Origin: Pseudomonas lurida
Lineage (GTDB): Bacteria; Pseudomonadota; Gammaproteobacteria; Pseudomonadales; Pseudomonadaceae
Length of the DNA stretch: 64,000 bases
Assembly (NCBI RefSeq): GCF_013522705.1
Contig: NZ_JAAMRE010000001.1
Coordinates: 186,001 to 250,000, forward strand
Reading direction: 5' to 3'
Numbering within the stretch: the first letter of the stretch is position 1; every line of letters begins with the position of its first letter. A program made the position numbers and the translations under genes. This document shows positions 54,290-63,508 of the stretch, piece after piece. The notes under the pieces were generated by a model that worked only from the letters and a program-made list of their open reading frames with translations, had not been told where the DNA came from and made no database searches.

Positions 54290-54320
54290 TAGACATTTGA
54301 TAATGGTTCTCGATACTATC
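54290..54320 (+). promoter_or_regulatory. Fur-controlled promoter of the siderophore operon
   Basis: TAGACA (54290-54295), 18 bases, TACTAT (54314-54319) look like -35 and -10. A Fur-box-like sequence starting GATAATGGTTCTCGATACT (54299-54317) agrees with the 19-base Fur consensus at 12 positions and covers both spacer and -10. It begins 65 bases before the NIS synthetase start, so the operon should be iron-repressed. Confidence 0.65.
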
Positions 54321-54363
54321 GCGCCGCCTTCGACTCAGTACCCAGGATAAGGAATTCGACTTG

Positions 54364-56289
54364 ATGTACGGAAACAGCATGACGCCTGAATCGTCCCTGC
54401 TCGCACGTTGGAGCGAAGCACTGGCCACCTCGCCCTTCCAGGCAAATCACATCACCCTCGAAGACCTTGCCGGCACCTTGCACCCCGCCGCTGAACGTAG
54501 CTTTCAACGGCTGCTCCAGGCACTGTTCCGCGAAGCGCTGCTGGCTCCCGACACCTGTACCTACGACGGTCATGGCCATTGCTGGCTGGTGTTGCCGGAC
54601 CAGTCGCGCCTGTGCTTCGAGCATCTGCGTCCAGGCCGTATGGCCAGCTGGGATCTGCGCGGGCGCGTCGTGCATGTGCGCGAGGGTCAGCCGGCGCTCA
54701 AACTGCAATTCCCCTCGCAATTGCTGACGCTGCTCAACAGTACGCTTCAAACCCCTGCCGCGCCGGATGTACTGAATCGTCTGAACACTGAAATTGACGA
54801 CAGCTTCGTGAACGACACGCTGTGCCTGGCCTTTCACGCGCATTGGACGCTGAAGCTTCAGGCCGCCATGCCACCTGCCCACGCGGGCAACCTGCTCAGC
54901 TATCTCAAGCAGGATCCACAGGTCGCCAACCCGACCTGCGTGTTGGAGCAATGGGGCACGCTGGGCCATCCCTGGCACCCCAACTACAAAACTAAACTGG
55001 GCTTGAGCACCGAGCAGGTGATCGCGTTCTCGCCGGAGTTCGAAGCGCGCTTCCCGGTGTTGCTGTGCGCCTTGCACCGTCAATACGCACACGTTGAAAC
55101 GCTGGCCGGTTCTGCGGATTACTGGCCGTGGTGGCAACAGCATTTTCCCCAGGCCGCCCGGGAATTGGCCGACGTGCTGACCGCGCAAGGCCTTGCACCC
55201 GCCGACTATCTACCGCTGCCCGCTCACCCCTGGCAGGCTCGCCAGGAGTTGCCACAGCTGTTCGCCAATGAGATCAGCGACCGGCTGCTGGTGCTCACCG
55301 AGATTGTCGCGTTTACAGCCCACCCCACCATGTCTTTTCGCACCGTATTGCCGGACGGCCGCTGCGATGCACCGATGGTCAAGCTGCCAGTCTCGCTGCG
55401 CCTGACCAGCGTGCAGCGTACCGTTTCACCACGTTCGGCGCGTATGGGGCCGCGTATCAGCAAGCTATTGTTGAGCATTCTTTCCCGTGAGCCGGGTATC
55501 TCCAAGCGGCTCAACATCGTACCGGAGCGAATCGGCGTGCACTTCAAGCCGCAACCGGCCAATGACGAACATTCCCGCCACCTCGCCGTGCTGTACCGCG
55601 ATAACCCGCTGAGCCAGCTGCAATCGGGGGAAATGGCTGTGCCGGTCGGCAGCCTGTTCGCCCTCGACCAGCACGGCGAACCGCTGCTGCGACACTGGGT
55701 ACGCCTGAGCCAGGGCCGGGACGATGCCCAAGGCATGCGCGCGTTTTTCCGTGATTACGCCGCGATCACGGTGCCGGCGCTGTTGGGCATGTACCTGCGC
55801 TACGGCGTCGCATTCGAGGCCCATCAGCAGAATTCCTTTATGGTCATGAGCGACGACGGGCAACTGAGCCGCCTGTTGCTGCGCGACTTCGGCGATATCC
55901 GTATCGACCGCAAGACCTTGCATGGCCAGGGTCTGGACATTGAGCTGCACGACCCGAAAATGACCTTGTACGACGACGCCAGCTTCGTACGCGACAAGTT
56001 GCTGCACACGGTTTTCATGTGTCATTTGGGCGAGCTGGTCCTGCTCAGCGCGCGTCATTTCGAAATGCCCGAGGCGCAGCTGTGGGATGAACTGTCAGCC
56101 CAGGTCAGCCAGTGTTTCGACGCGCTGCGCGACCAGGTCGAGCCCCAACGCTGGCGGACCGAACGCGCAGCACTGCTGGAGCAGGCATGGCCGGCCAAGT
56201 CGTTTATGCGCATGCGCCTGTTGGAAAGCCACGCCGATATTGTCGGGCGGCTGCCCAACCCGCTGAGTGCCACCGCCAATGGGCTCTGA
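54364..56289 (+). CDS. NIS siderophore synthetase (IucA/IucC family)
   Basis: A protein of about 641 residues that would activate a carboxylate (usually citrate) with ATP and join it to an amine or alcohol. Motifs of the family: HPWHPNYKTKLG (about 202-213), PLPAHPWQ (about 285-292), TAHPTMSFRT (about 318-327) and KLPVSLRLTSVQRTVSP (about 339-355). The C-terminal half (about 390-560) is the FhuF-like region. ATG 54364 is used; ATG 54379 (MTPESS-) is equally plausible. The end overlaps the MFS gene by 11 bases. No accessory hydroxylase or acetyltransferase gene is adjacent. Confidence 0.9.
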   Translation: MYGNSMTPESSLLARWSEALATSPFQANHITLEDLAGTLHPAAERSFQRLLQALFREALLAPDTCTYDGHGHCWLVLPDQSRLCFEHLRPGRMASWDLRGRVVHVREGQPALKLQFPSQLLTLLNSTLQTPAAPDVLNRLNTEIDDSFVNDTLCLAFHAHWTLKLQAAMPPAHAGNLLSYLKQDPQVANPTCVLEQWGTLGHPWHPNYKTKLGLSTEQVIAFSPEFEARFPVLLCALHRQYAHVETLAGSADYWPWWQQHFPQAARELADVLTAQGLAPADYLPLPAHPWQARQELPQLFANEISDRLLVLTEIVAFTAHPTMSFRTVLPDGRCDAPMVKLPVSLRLTSVQRTVSPRSARMGPRISKLLLSILSREPGISKRLNIVPERIGVHFKPQPANDEHSRHLAVLYRDNPLSQLQSGEMAVPVGSLFALDQHGEPLLRHWVRLSQGRDDAQGMRAFFRDYAAITVPALLGMYLRYGVAFEAHQQNSFMVMSDDGQLSRLLLRDFGDIRIDRKTLHGQGLDIELHDPKMTLYDDASFVRDKLLHTVFMCHLGELVLLSARHFEMPEAQLWDELSAQVSQCFDALRDQVEPQRWRTERAALLEQAWPAKSFMRMRLLESHADIVGRLPNPLSATANGL

Positions 56290-57505
56290 CCGTACGGCGT
56301 TGCGGTTGCTGGTGATGATTCAGTTGGTGTCGATGGGCGCCATGGAAATGAGCGGGCCTTTCTGGCCGTTGCAAATCCAGAAACTGCTCGGCGTTGCCGA
56401 CGCTCATTACACTGGGCTGCTGTCATCTCTGGTGTACGCCGGGCCGATGATGGCGGCGATGCTCCTGACACCGATGTGGGGCCGCCTGGGTGACCGCACC
56501 GGTCACAAGCCGATGATCCTGCGCGCGCTGCTGGCGCTGGCGGTGTGCCAGGCGCTGGCAGCGATCGCACAGGATCCTTGGTTGCTGGTGGCAATCAGGG
56601 TCGTGCAAGGCGCGTTGGCGGGCTTTATCGCAGCGGCCCAGGCCTACGCTCTGGCGTGCTGCGGCGACGGCGGACGCGGGCACATCCTAGCGCGGCTGCA
56701 ATCGGCGACCGCCGTGGGTTCGCTGGCAGGCCCGGTATTGGGCGGCTGGCTGATGGACGTCTCGGGGTTCGCCCTGCTGTGCTACAGCGCCACTGCGGTC
56801 TGCCTGCTCTGCGCAGCGCTCAGCCTGTGGCTGCCCAGCGATACACCGCGCGCACGACCGGCGCGCAACGCGACCCGCGCCGCGCTGCCCAAGGGCTGGC
56901 TCGGCGCGATGCTTGGCATCATCGTGTTGATCCAGGCGGCCAAAATGATGCCGCAGCCGTTCTATGCGCTGTACGTGGCCGATGTGCTGCACGCGCCGGC
57001 GTGGTTGATTGGCGCCAGCTATGCCGCCAGCGCGCTCACCCTGGCGCTTTCCGCGCCGCTGTGGGGTCGCCTGTTCGACCGGCACCCACCGGCGCATACG
57101 CTGCGCATCATCGAATGGGTCACGTGGGCCTGTGCCCTGACGCTGGCATTCACCGCCATGGCCAGCGAGTGGCTGGGGTTTCTCGCCAGCCGGCTGCTGT
57201 GGGGCGTATGGCAAGGCGCATTGCTGCCTGTCGCTTATACGTTGATCGCCAGCACCGTGCCCCCCAGCCAGCAAGGGTTTGCCCTTGGGCTGGGTAATAG
57301 CGCCGCCAAGGCCGGCGCGCTGTGTGGCGCGCTGATCGGCGGTATCGGCATGGGGATGGTGGGCCTGGCGCACAGCTTCTGGCTGGTCGCGCTCACCTAT
57401 GCCGTGGCGGCCGTGGGCATCCGGGGGATCCGCGGGCTGGCGCGCGCGCCTGAGCCGTCCGATTTTTCTGTCAATACTTCTAATAACTCAAAGGCAAGGT
57501 CATGA
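56279..57505 (+). CDS. MFS transporter, likely siderophore exporter
   Basis: A 408-residue, 12-helix major facilitator. The motif MWGRLGDRTGHKPMI between helices 2 and 3 and RVVQGALAGFIAA in helix 4 fit the drug-exporter type. Because it overlaps the synthetase gene by 11 bases and the TonB receptor gene by ATGA, it is in the same operon and most likely exports the finished siderophore. ATG 56279 (MGSDRTALRLL) is the chosen start. Confidence 0.88.
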   Translation: MGSDRTALRLLVMIQLVSMGAMEMSGPFWPLQIQKLLGVADAHYTGLLSSLVYAGPMMAAMLLTPMWGRLGDRTGHKPMILRALLALAVCQALAAIAQDPWLLVAIRVVQGALAGFIAAAQAYALACCGDGGRGHILARLQSATAVGSLAGPVLGGWLMDVSGFALLCYSATAVCLLCAALSLWLPSDTPRARPARNATRAALPKGWLGAMLGIIVLIQAAKMMPQPFYALYVADVLHAPAWLIGASYAASALTLALSAPLWGRLFDRHPPAHTLRIIEWVTWACALTLAFTAMASEWLGFLASRLLWGVWQGALLPVAYTLIASTVPPSQQGFALGLGNSAAKAGALCGALIGGIGMGMVGLAHSFWLVALTYAVAAVGIRGIRGLARAPEPSDFSVNTSNNSKARS

Positions 57506-59622
57506 ATAAACCACACTTGGCACTTCTACTGCCCTTCCTCGGCTCACTCAGCAATGCTGCCTGGGCCGATACCGCGGAGCAAACCCAGGCAGCTCCCACT
57601 AACCTGCAGTTGCAGGCAACCGTGGTCTCGGCCACGCGCAATGAAACCAGCATCGCGGCGATCCCGGGCTCGGTGCAGGTCATCGACGAAGCGCAGATCC
57701 GTCAGCAAACGGGCGCCGGGCGCCGGGTCGCGGACATCCTCGGGCAGTTGGTGCCGGGCATCGCCCCTTCCAGCGGCGGAATGAGTAACTTCGGCCAGAC
57801 ACTGCGCGGGCGCAATACACTGATCCTGATCGACGGCGTGTCCCAGAACGCCACGCGCGACAACTTCCGCCAGCTCAACAGCGTGGCGCCGGAGAGCATC
57901 GAGCGTATCGAAGTAATTTCCGGCGCCAGCAGTGTCTACGGTGCGGGGGCCTCCGGCGGCATCATCAACATCATCACCAAGCGCAACAAAGGTGAGGACC
58001 TGGCGTTCAGCAGCAAAATCGGCATGACCTCCGGCAACAATTTCAACCGTAAAGGCTTTGCCTACGAGGCATTCCAGAGCGCCACCGGCCGCCAGGGCCC
58101 GGCGGACTGGTATTTGTCCGCCAATACCGTGCAACGCAACGACCAGTTCGACGGCAACGGCAAGCGCATCCCCCAGGACACGTCCCAGGGCAGCAACATG
58201 GACACCGACACCTACGACCTGCAAGGCCGTTTCGGCTACGAGTTGGATGACGATAAAAAGATCAGCCTGTCGCTGCAGGACTACAAGGACGAACAGGATA
58301 CCCGCTACACCAAGAACCCACGCATCACCAGCACTGCTGTTGCGGTCAAAGGCCTGGACCTGGACGACCAGCCGTCCACCCACAACCAGGCCGTCAACCT
58401 CAACTACACCGACCGGGACTTCTACGGTCAGGGCCTGCAGGTGGAAAGTTACTGGCGCCGCGCCGACGCGCTGTTCTTCCCGGACCTGTCTCGGGGCCGC
58501 GCCGGGGTATCGGACAATAACAGCGTGCAGGACGTGTACGGCCTACGCGCCGCCATCGACACGCAAATGCCGGACATCGGCCGCGCCACCGGCAACCTGG
58601 TGTGGGGCGCGGATTACGATCACGAGACATCCCGCCAACGCGGTGACCAGTACCGGGTCAATGGCCTGACCTACACCAAGACCGGCACTACCTTCGAGTT
58701 GGGCCCGGACATCCAGACCACTACCAAAGCCATCTTCGGGCAGCTGTCCTACGACATTGATGACTGGACCCTACGCGGTGGTGTGCGCCGCGAATGGATC
58801 GAAAGCGATGTGGACGACAGCATCGCTTACGGCGAAATCGTGCAGACCGGCAATCGCGCGACACTGCCGGGGGGCACCCTCAAGTATGACGACACCCTCT
58901 ACAACCTGGGCGCGGTGTACCACCTGAGTGAAAACCAGGATGTGTTCGTCAATTTCAGCCAGGGGTTTTCCCTGCCGGATATCCAGCGTTTTCTACGTGA
59001 CGTGAGCAGTCGATACGATATCCAGAACCTCAACGCCCAGGCGCTGAAAGTCGACAGCTACGAGCTGGGCTGGCGTGGCAATTGGGACAAATGGCTGGCC
59101 AATGTCACCGTGTATGAAAACACCTCGGACGTCACACAGTTCTACGACGCCAACGACCGTGTGCTGCGCCTGGTCAGCCAGAAAGAGCGCGTGCGCGGTA
59201 TCGAAACCAGCCTGACGTATAACGTTACCGATGAGTGGTCAGTCGGCGGAACCTACGCCTACGCCAAGGGCGAGACGCGCCAGAATGGCCAATGGATTGA
59301 CCTTCCGGCCACGCGCATCGCGCCAGCCAAGACTACCGCCTTTATCGGCTATGACCGCGGCGACTACAGCCTGCGCCTGCAAGGTATGCGCCTGGCCGAC
59401 TACGACGTCGCGTTCAAGGACAATAACGGTCGCGATATCAAGGGCTACACATTGGCCGATCTGCTGGGATCGGTGCGGTTGCCGGTGGGGCGCCTCGAAG
59501 GCGCGGTCTACAACCTGACTAATCGCAACTACCAGAACATGTTTGCCCAGGCGAATGCGCGCGCGCCCTATCCGAACGCAGAGGGGCGCACGTTCAGCTT
59601 GAGTTACGCCGTGGATTGGTGA
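57502..59622 (+). CDS. TonB-dependent siderophore receptor (IutA/ChtA-like)
   Basis: A 706-residue outer-membrane receptor. A signal peptide (MNKPHLALLLPFLGSLSNAAWA) precedes the TonB-box region (LQATVVSATRNE), then the plug (about 45-160, with LRGRNTLILIDGVSQN and SVYGAGASGGIINIITKR) and a 22-strand barrel ending in a terminal Trp (YAVDW). The layout and plug motifs resemble receptors for aerobactin-type citrate-hydroxamate siderophores (IutA, RhtA, ChtA). Its gene overlaps the MFS exporter by ATGA and ends the operon. Confidence 0.92.
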   Translation: MNKPHLALLLPFLGSLSNAAWADTAEQTQAAPTNLQLQATVVSATRNETSIAAIPGSVQVIDEAQIRQQTGAGRRVADILGQLVPGIAPSSGGMSNFGQTLRGRNTLILIDGVSQNATRDNFRQLNSVAPESIERIEVISGASSVYGAGASGGIINIITKRNKGEDLAFSSKIGMTSGNNFNRKGFAYEAFQSATGRQGPADWYLSANTVQRNDQFDGNGKRIPQDTSQGSNMDTDTYDLQGRFGYELDDDKKISLSLQDYKDEQDTRYTKNPRITSTAVAVKGLDLDDQPSTHNQAVNLNYTDRDFYGQGLQVESYWRRADALFFPDLSRGRAGVSDNNSVQDVYGLRAAIDTQMPDIGRATGNLVWGADYDHETSRQRGDQYRVNGLTYTKTGTTFELGPDIQTTTKAIFGQLSYDIDDWTLRGGVRREWIESDVDDSIAYGEIVQTGNRATLPGGTLKYDDTLYNLGAVYHLSENQDVFVNFSQGFSLPDIQRFLRDVSSRYDIQNLNAQALKVDSYELGWRGNWDKWLANVTVYENTSDVTQFYDANDRVLRLVSQKERVRGIETSLTYNVTDEWSVGGTYAYAKGETRQNGQWIDLPATRIAPAKTTAFIGYDRGDYSLRLQGMRLADYDVAFKDNNGRDIKGYTLADLLGSVRLPVGRLEGAVYNLTNRNYQNMFAQANARAPYPNAEGRTFSLSYAVDW

Positions 59623-59657
59623 GGGAAACTCCCCTTGTAAAAGCGCTTTAAGAAGAA

Positions 59658-59692
59658 AAACAAACCCCGCCATTGAGCGGGGTTTGTTGTTT
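59658..59692 (+). terminator. Rho-independent terminator of the siderophore operon
   Basis: CAAACCCCGC and GCGGGGTTTG pair around CATTGA, with T-rich sequence on both sides, so it may also serve the convergent DUF2058 gene. Confidence 0.9.
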
Positions 59693-59709
59693 GCAGCGGG
59701 ACGCGCCGC

Positions 59710-60255
59710 TTACCACATCAGGTCGTCAGGGATCTGGTAAGCCGCGTATGGATCATCCTCGTCCGGCACCTGGCTCTCGGTGAGGATATTGAGCTGCACG
59801 ATGCGCTCGGGTGCGCGTTCCTGAATCTTCAGCGCGGCTTCACGCGGGATCACTTCGTAACCGCCGCCGTGGTGCACGATCGCCAGGGAGCCGTTACTCA
59901 GTTTGTTGCGCATCAGCGTGTTGACCGACAGGCGCTTGACCTTCTTGTCATCCACGAAGTTGTAGTAATCCTCGGTGGTCAACTTGGGCAGGCGCGAGGT
60001 TTCGATCAGTTGCTTGACCTGGGCCGCGCGGGCCTTGGCTTCGGCTTTTTCCTGCTGCTGACGGTTCAGTTCCTGGTCGCGCTTGACCTTTTCCGCCTTG
60101 GCTTCAAGGGCCAGGCGCGCCTGGGTGTCGTCGGCTTCGGCCTGGCCTTTGTGGACCAGGCGTTGCTGCTTCTGTTTCTCTTTGCCGACCTGTTTGGCCT
60201 GCTTTTGGTTGACCAGACCTGCTTTAAGCAACTGGTCGCGAAGGGAAAGGCTCAT
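59710..60255 (-). CDS. DUF2058 domain protein (YaiL-like)
   Basis: A 181-residue, highly charged protein. The N-terminal MSLSLRDQLLKAGLVNQKQAK is the family signature; a Lys/Gln/Glu-rich coiled coil follows (about 20-85), then a conserved C-terminal domain (YYNFVDDKKVKRLSVN, EDDPYAAYQIPDDLMW). Its function is not established; some members are nucleoprotein-associated. It lies 25 bases downstream of mazG on the same strand. Confidence 0.9.
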   Translation of the reverse strand: MSLSLRDQLLKAGLVNQKQAKQVGKEKQKQQRLVHKGQAEADDTQARLALEAKAEKVKRDQELNRQQQEKAEAKARAAQVKQLIETSRLPKLTTEDYYNFVDDKKVKRLSVNTLMRNKLSNGSLAIVHHGGGYEVIPREAALKIQERAPERIVQLNILTESQVPDEDDPYAAYQIPDDLMW

Positions 60256-60280
60256 GGTGCTTACTCACTTAGGCAACTGC

Positions 60281-61126
60281 TCAACCGCAGCTGGACACGT
60301 TCTTTTCCTGACGTTTGGCTTCGCCCCACAGGGCGTCCAACTCTTCGAGGGTGCAATCTTCCATGGGACGCCGGGTCTCGCGCAATGCCTGTTCGATAAA
60401 TCGGAAACGTCGTTCGAACTTGGCGTTGGCGCCACGCAGCGCGGTTTCGGGGTCGACCTTGAGGTGACGGGCCAGGTTGACCGCCGCGAACAGCAGGTCG
60501 CCGACTTCATCGGCAATGGCCGCCGGGTCGTTATCGGCCATGGCTTCGAGGACTTCATCCAACTCTTCGCGCACGTTGTCGACCACCGGCAAGGCGGACG
60601 GCCAGTCGAACCCGACCTGGCTGGCGCGCTTCTGCAACTTGGCGGCACGGGACAGGGACGGCAAGGCGTTGGGCACGTCATCGAGCAGCGACAACTGCTG
60701 CGGTGCGTCGGACTTTTCCGCACGCTCCTCGGCCTTGATCTGCTCCCAACGCTCCTTGACCTGGTCTTCGCTGAGTCGCGGAACGTCCAGCGGCGCATAC
60801 AGGTCGCCGCTCGGGAACACATGGGGATGACGCCGAATCAGCTTGCGCGTGATGCTGTCGACCACCCCGGCAAATTCAAAGCGCCCCTCTTCCCGCGCCA
60901 GCTGGCTGTAGTACACGACCTGGAACAGTAGATCGCCGAGCTCGCCTTGCAGGTGATCGAAGTCGCCACGCTCGATGGCATCGGCCACTTCGTAGGCTTC
61001 TTCGAGGGTATGCGGGACGATGCTCGCGTAGGTTTGTTTGATATCCCACGGGCACCCGTATTGCGGGTCCCGCAGGCGATTCATCAAGTGCAGCAGGTCT
61101 TCGAGGCTGTACATCGGGTTACTCAT
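60281..61126 (-). CDS. mazG: Nucleoside triphosphate pyrophosphohydrolase MazG
   Basis: A house-cleaning enzyme that hydrolyses NTPs/dNTPs to monophosphates. Two MazG domains are visible: the first (LEEAYEVADAIERGDFDHLQ, GELGDLLFQVVYYSQ) and the second (VREELDEVLEAMAD, IADEVGDLLFAAVNLAR), each with the EExxE and ExxD metal motifs. The ATG at 61126 overlaps relA (ATGA); ATG 61114 (MYSLEDLLHLM) is an alternative and may be the real N-terminus. The 281-residue length is normal. Confidence 0.95.
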   Translation of the reverse strand: MSNPMYSLEDLLHLMNRLRDPQYGCPWDIKQTYASIVPHTLEEAYEVADAIERGDFDHLQGELGDLLFQVVYYSQLAREEGRFEFAGVVDSITRKLIRRHPHVFPSGDLYAPLDVPRLSEDQVKERWEQIKAEERAEKSDAPQQLSLLDDVPNALPSLSRAAKLQKRASQVGFDWPSALPVVDNVREELDEVLEAMADNDPAAIADEVGDLLFAAVNLARHLKVDPETALRGANAKFERRFRFIEQALRETRRPMEDCTLEELDALWGEAKRQEKNVSSCG

Positions 61127-63369
61127 GATGGCGTGCGATTACGCCGCGTCTCGATGATGTTCGGCAACTGGGAAATCCGCCCCAGCAACCGCCCCAGCGC
61201 ATCCAGCCCGGGAATCTCGATGGTCAGGGACATCAGCGCGGTGTTGTCCTCTTTATTCGAGCGGGTGTTGACCGCCAGCACGTTGATCCGCTCGTTGAGC
61301 AGCACCTGCGAGACGTCGCGCAGCAAGCCCGAACGGTCGTAGGCGCGGATCACGATGTCCACCGGATAAGTGAGCACCGGCACCGGCCCCCAACTGACCT
61401 GGATGATGCGTTCCGGCTCGCGCCCGCCCAACTGCAGCACCGAGGCGCAGTCCTGGCGGTGAATGCTCACGCCACGGCCCTGAGTGATATAGCCGACGAT
61501 GGCATCGCCCGGCAGCGGTTGGCAGCAGCCGGCCATCTGCGTCATCAGGTTGCCCACGCCCTGGATCTGGATATCGCCGCGCTTGCCAGGCTTGTAGCCG
61601 GTGGCTTTGCGTGGGATCAGCTCCAGTTGTTCGTTGCCGCGTTCCGGCTCGACCAACTGCTGGGCCAGGTTGACCAGCTGCGCCAGGCGCAGGTCGCCGG
61701 CACCGAGGGCGGCGAACATGTCTTCGGCGATCTTCATGTTGGCCTTTTCGGCCAGCTTGTCGAAGTCCACCTGGGGCAGGCCCAGGCGCGCCAGTTCGCG
61801 TTCGAGCAGGGTCTTGCCGGCAGCGACGTTCTGGTCGCGGGCCTGCAGTTTGAACCAGTGGACAATCTTGGCCCGCGCCCGCGACGTGGTGATGTAGCCC
61901 AGGTTCGGGTTCAGCCAGTCGCGGCTCGGCGTACCGTGCTTGCTGGTGATGATCTCGACCTGTTCACCGGTCTGCAGGCTGTAGTTGAGCGGCACGATGC
62001 GCCCGTTGATCTTGGCGCCCCGGCAGTTGTGGCCGATTTCGGTGTGCACCCGGTAGGCGAAGTCCAGCGGCGTGGCGCCCTTGGGCAAGTCGATGGCATG
62101 GCCGTCCGGGGTGAAGATGTAGACCCGGTCCGGTTCGATATCCACCCGCAGCTGTTCGGCCAGGCCGCCGATGTCGCCGAGTTCTTCGTGCCATTCCAGC
62201 ACTTGGCGCAGCCAGGAGATTTTCTCTTCGTACTGGTTGGAGCCGGCCTTGACGTCGGTGCCCTTGTAGCGCCAGTGCGCGCACACCCCCAGCTCTGCCT
62301 CTTCGTGCATGGCGTGGGTGCGGATCTGCACTTCCAGCACCTTGCCCTCGGGGCCGATCACCGCGGTGTGCAGCGACCGGTAGCCGTTTTCCTTGGGGTT
62401 GGCGATGTAGTCGTCAAACTCTTTGGGAATGTGCCGCCACAGCGTGTGGACGATGCCCAGCGCGGTGTAGCAGTCGCGCATTTCCGGCACCAGCACGCGC
62501 ACCGCGCGCACGTCGTAGATCTGGCTGAAAGCCAGGCCCTTGCGCTGCATTTTGCGCCAGATGGAATAGATGTGCTTGGCGCGACCGCTGATGTCGGCAT
62601 CGACGCCCGTGGCCTGCAGTTCGGCGCGCAGTTGGCTCATCACGTCACTGATAAAGCGCTCACGGTCCAGGCGCCGCTCATGCAGGAGCGTGGCGATCTG
62701 TTTGTATTGATCGGGTTCGAGGTAGCGGAAGGACAGGTCCTCCAGCTCCCATTTGATATGGCCGATACCCAGGCGGTGCGCCAGGGGCGCGTAGATATCG
62801 AAGACCTCGCGGGCGACGCGATTGCGCTTTTCGTCGTCGGCGGTCTTGACCGCACGGATCGCACAGGTGCGTTCGGCCAGTTTGATCAGGGCCACGCGCA
62901 CGTCGTCGACCATCGCCACCAGCATCTTGCGCAGGTTCTCGACCTGGCCCTGGGTGCCCAGCACCATCGACTGGCGCGGACTGAGGCTGGCGCTGATGGC
63001 GGCCATGCGCAGCACGCCGTCGATCAGCTTGGCCACCACTGCGCCGAAGCGCTGGCTGACCGTGGGCAATGGAATATGCCCTTCACGCACGCCGCGATAG
63101 AGCACGGCGGCGATCAGCGAATCCTGGTCCAGCTTGAGATCGGCGAGGATCTCGGCGATCTCAAGGCCGGTGCGAAAACTTGAAGTGCCTTCGGCCCACA
63201 GATTCTTCGCCGCGTTGTCCTGTTGTTCAGACTCACGGGCGAACTCGCAGGCGGCCTTCAAGGCTTCACGGTCCAATGCCGGATCGACACTGACCGCATG
63301 ATCCAGCCATGCCTCGAGATTGATACTGCCGTCAGTGTTGATCGGCTGGTGTGCTCTCACCTGTACCAT
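61123..63369 (-). CDS. relA: (p)ppGpp synthetase RelA
   Basis: The stringent-response synthetase, activated by stalled ribosomes. In order: degenerate hydrolase domain (VLYRGVREGHIPLP in place of the HD motif), synthetase domain (IYSIWRKMQRKG, ENGYRSLHTAVIGPEGKVLE), TGS domain (DRVYIFTPDGHAIDLPKG), zinc-finger-like region (QMAGCCQPLPGD) and C-terminal ACT domain. The lost HD motif marks it as RelA and not SpoT. ATG 63369 (MVQVRAHQPINTDG) after AAGG gives 748 residues, as expected. It overlaps mazG by 4 bases. Confidence 0.97.
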   Translation of the reverse strand: MVQVRAHQPINTDGSINLEAWLDHAVSVDPALDREALKAACEFARESEQQDNAAKNLWAEGTSSFRTGLEIAEILADLKLDQDSLIAAVLYRGVREGHIPLPTVSQRFGAVVAKLIDGVLRMAAISASLSPRQSMVLGTQGQVENLRKMLVAMVDDVRVALIKLAERTCAIRAVKTADDEKRNRVAREVFDIYAPLAHRLGIGHIKWELEDLSFRYLEPDQYKQIATLLHERRLDRERFISDVMSQLRAELQATGVDADISGRAKHIYSIWRKMQRKGLAFSQIYDVRAVRVLVPEMRDCYTALGIVHTLWRHIPKEFDDYIANPKENGYRSLHTAVIGPEGKVLEVQIRTHAMHEEAELGVCAHWRYKGTDVKAGSNQYEEKISWLRQVLEWHEELGDIGGLAEQLRVDIEPDRVYIFTPDGHAIDLPKGATPLDFAYRVHTEIGHNCRGAKINGRIVPLNYSLQTGEQVEIITSKHGTPSRDWLNPNLGYITTSRARAKIVHWFKLQARDQNVAAGKTLLERELARLGLPQVDFDKLAEKANMKIAEDMFAALGAGDLRLAQLVNLAQQLVEPERGNEQLELIPRKATGYKPGKRGDIQIQGVGNLMTQMAGCCQPLPGDAIVGYITQGRGVSIHRQDCASVLQLGGREPERIIQVSWGPVPVLTYPVDIVIRAYDRSGLLRDVSQVLLNERINVLAVNTRSNKEDNTALMSLTIEIPGLDALGRLLGRISQLPNIIETRRNRTPS

Positions 63370-63508
63370 CTTGCTTACCTTCCCTACGACGCACCTTCGA
63401 TGCGTCAAAAATCATCGCCGACCGGCTTTATCGCTAAAGCTCATCCTGCAGATTCCCTGGCGGATCATGGCCCTGGAGAATGCAGGCCAGTCGGATTAAA
63501 CGGGCATC

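Noticed and set aside
61459..63183. 574-codon plus-strand frame opposite relA
   Set aside because: It is a mirror of relA codon bias, His/Gln/Val/Asp-rich and without any known domain.
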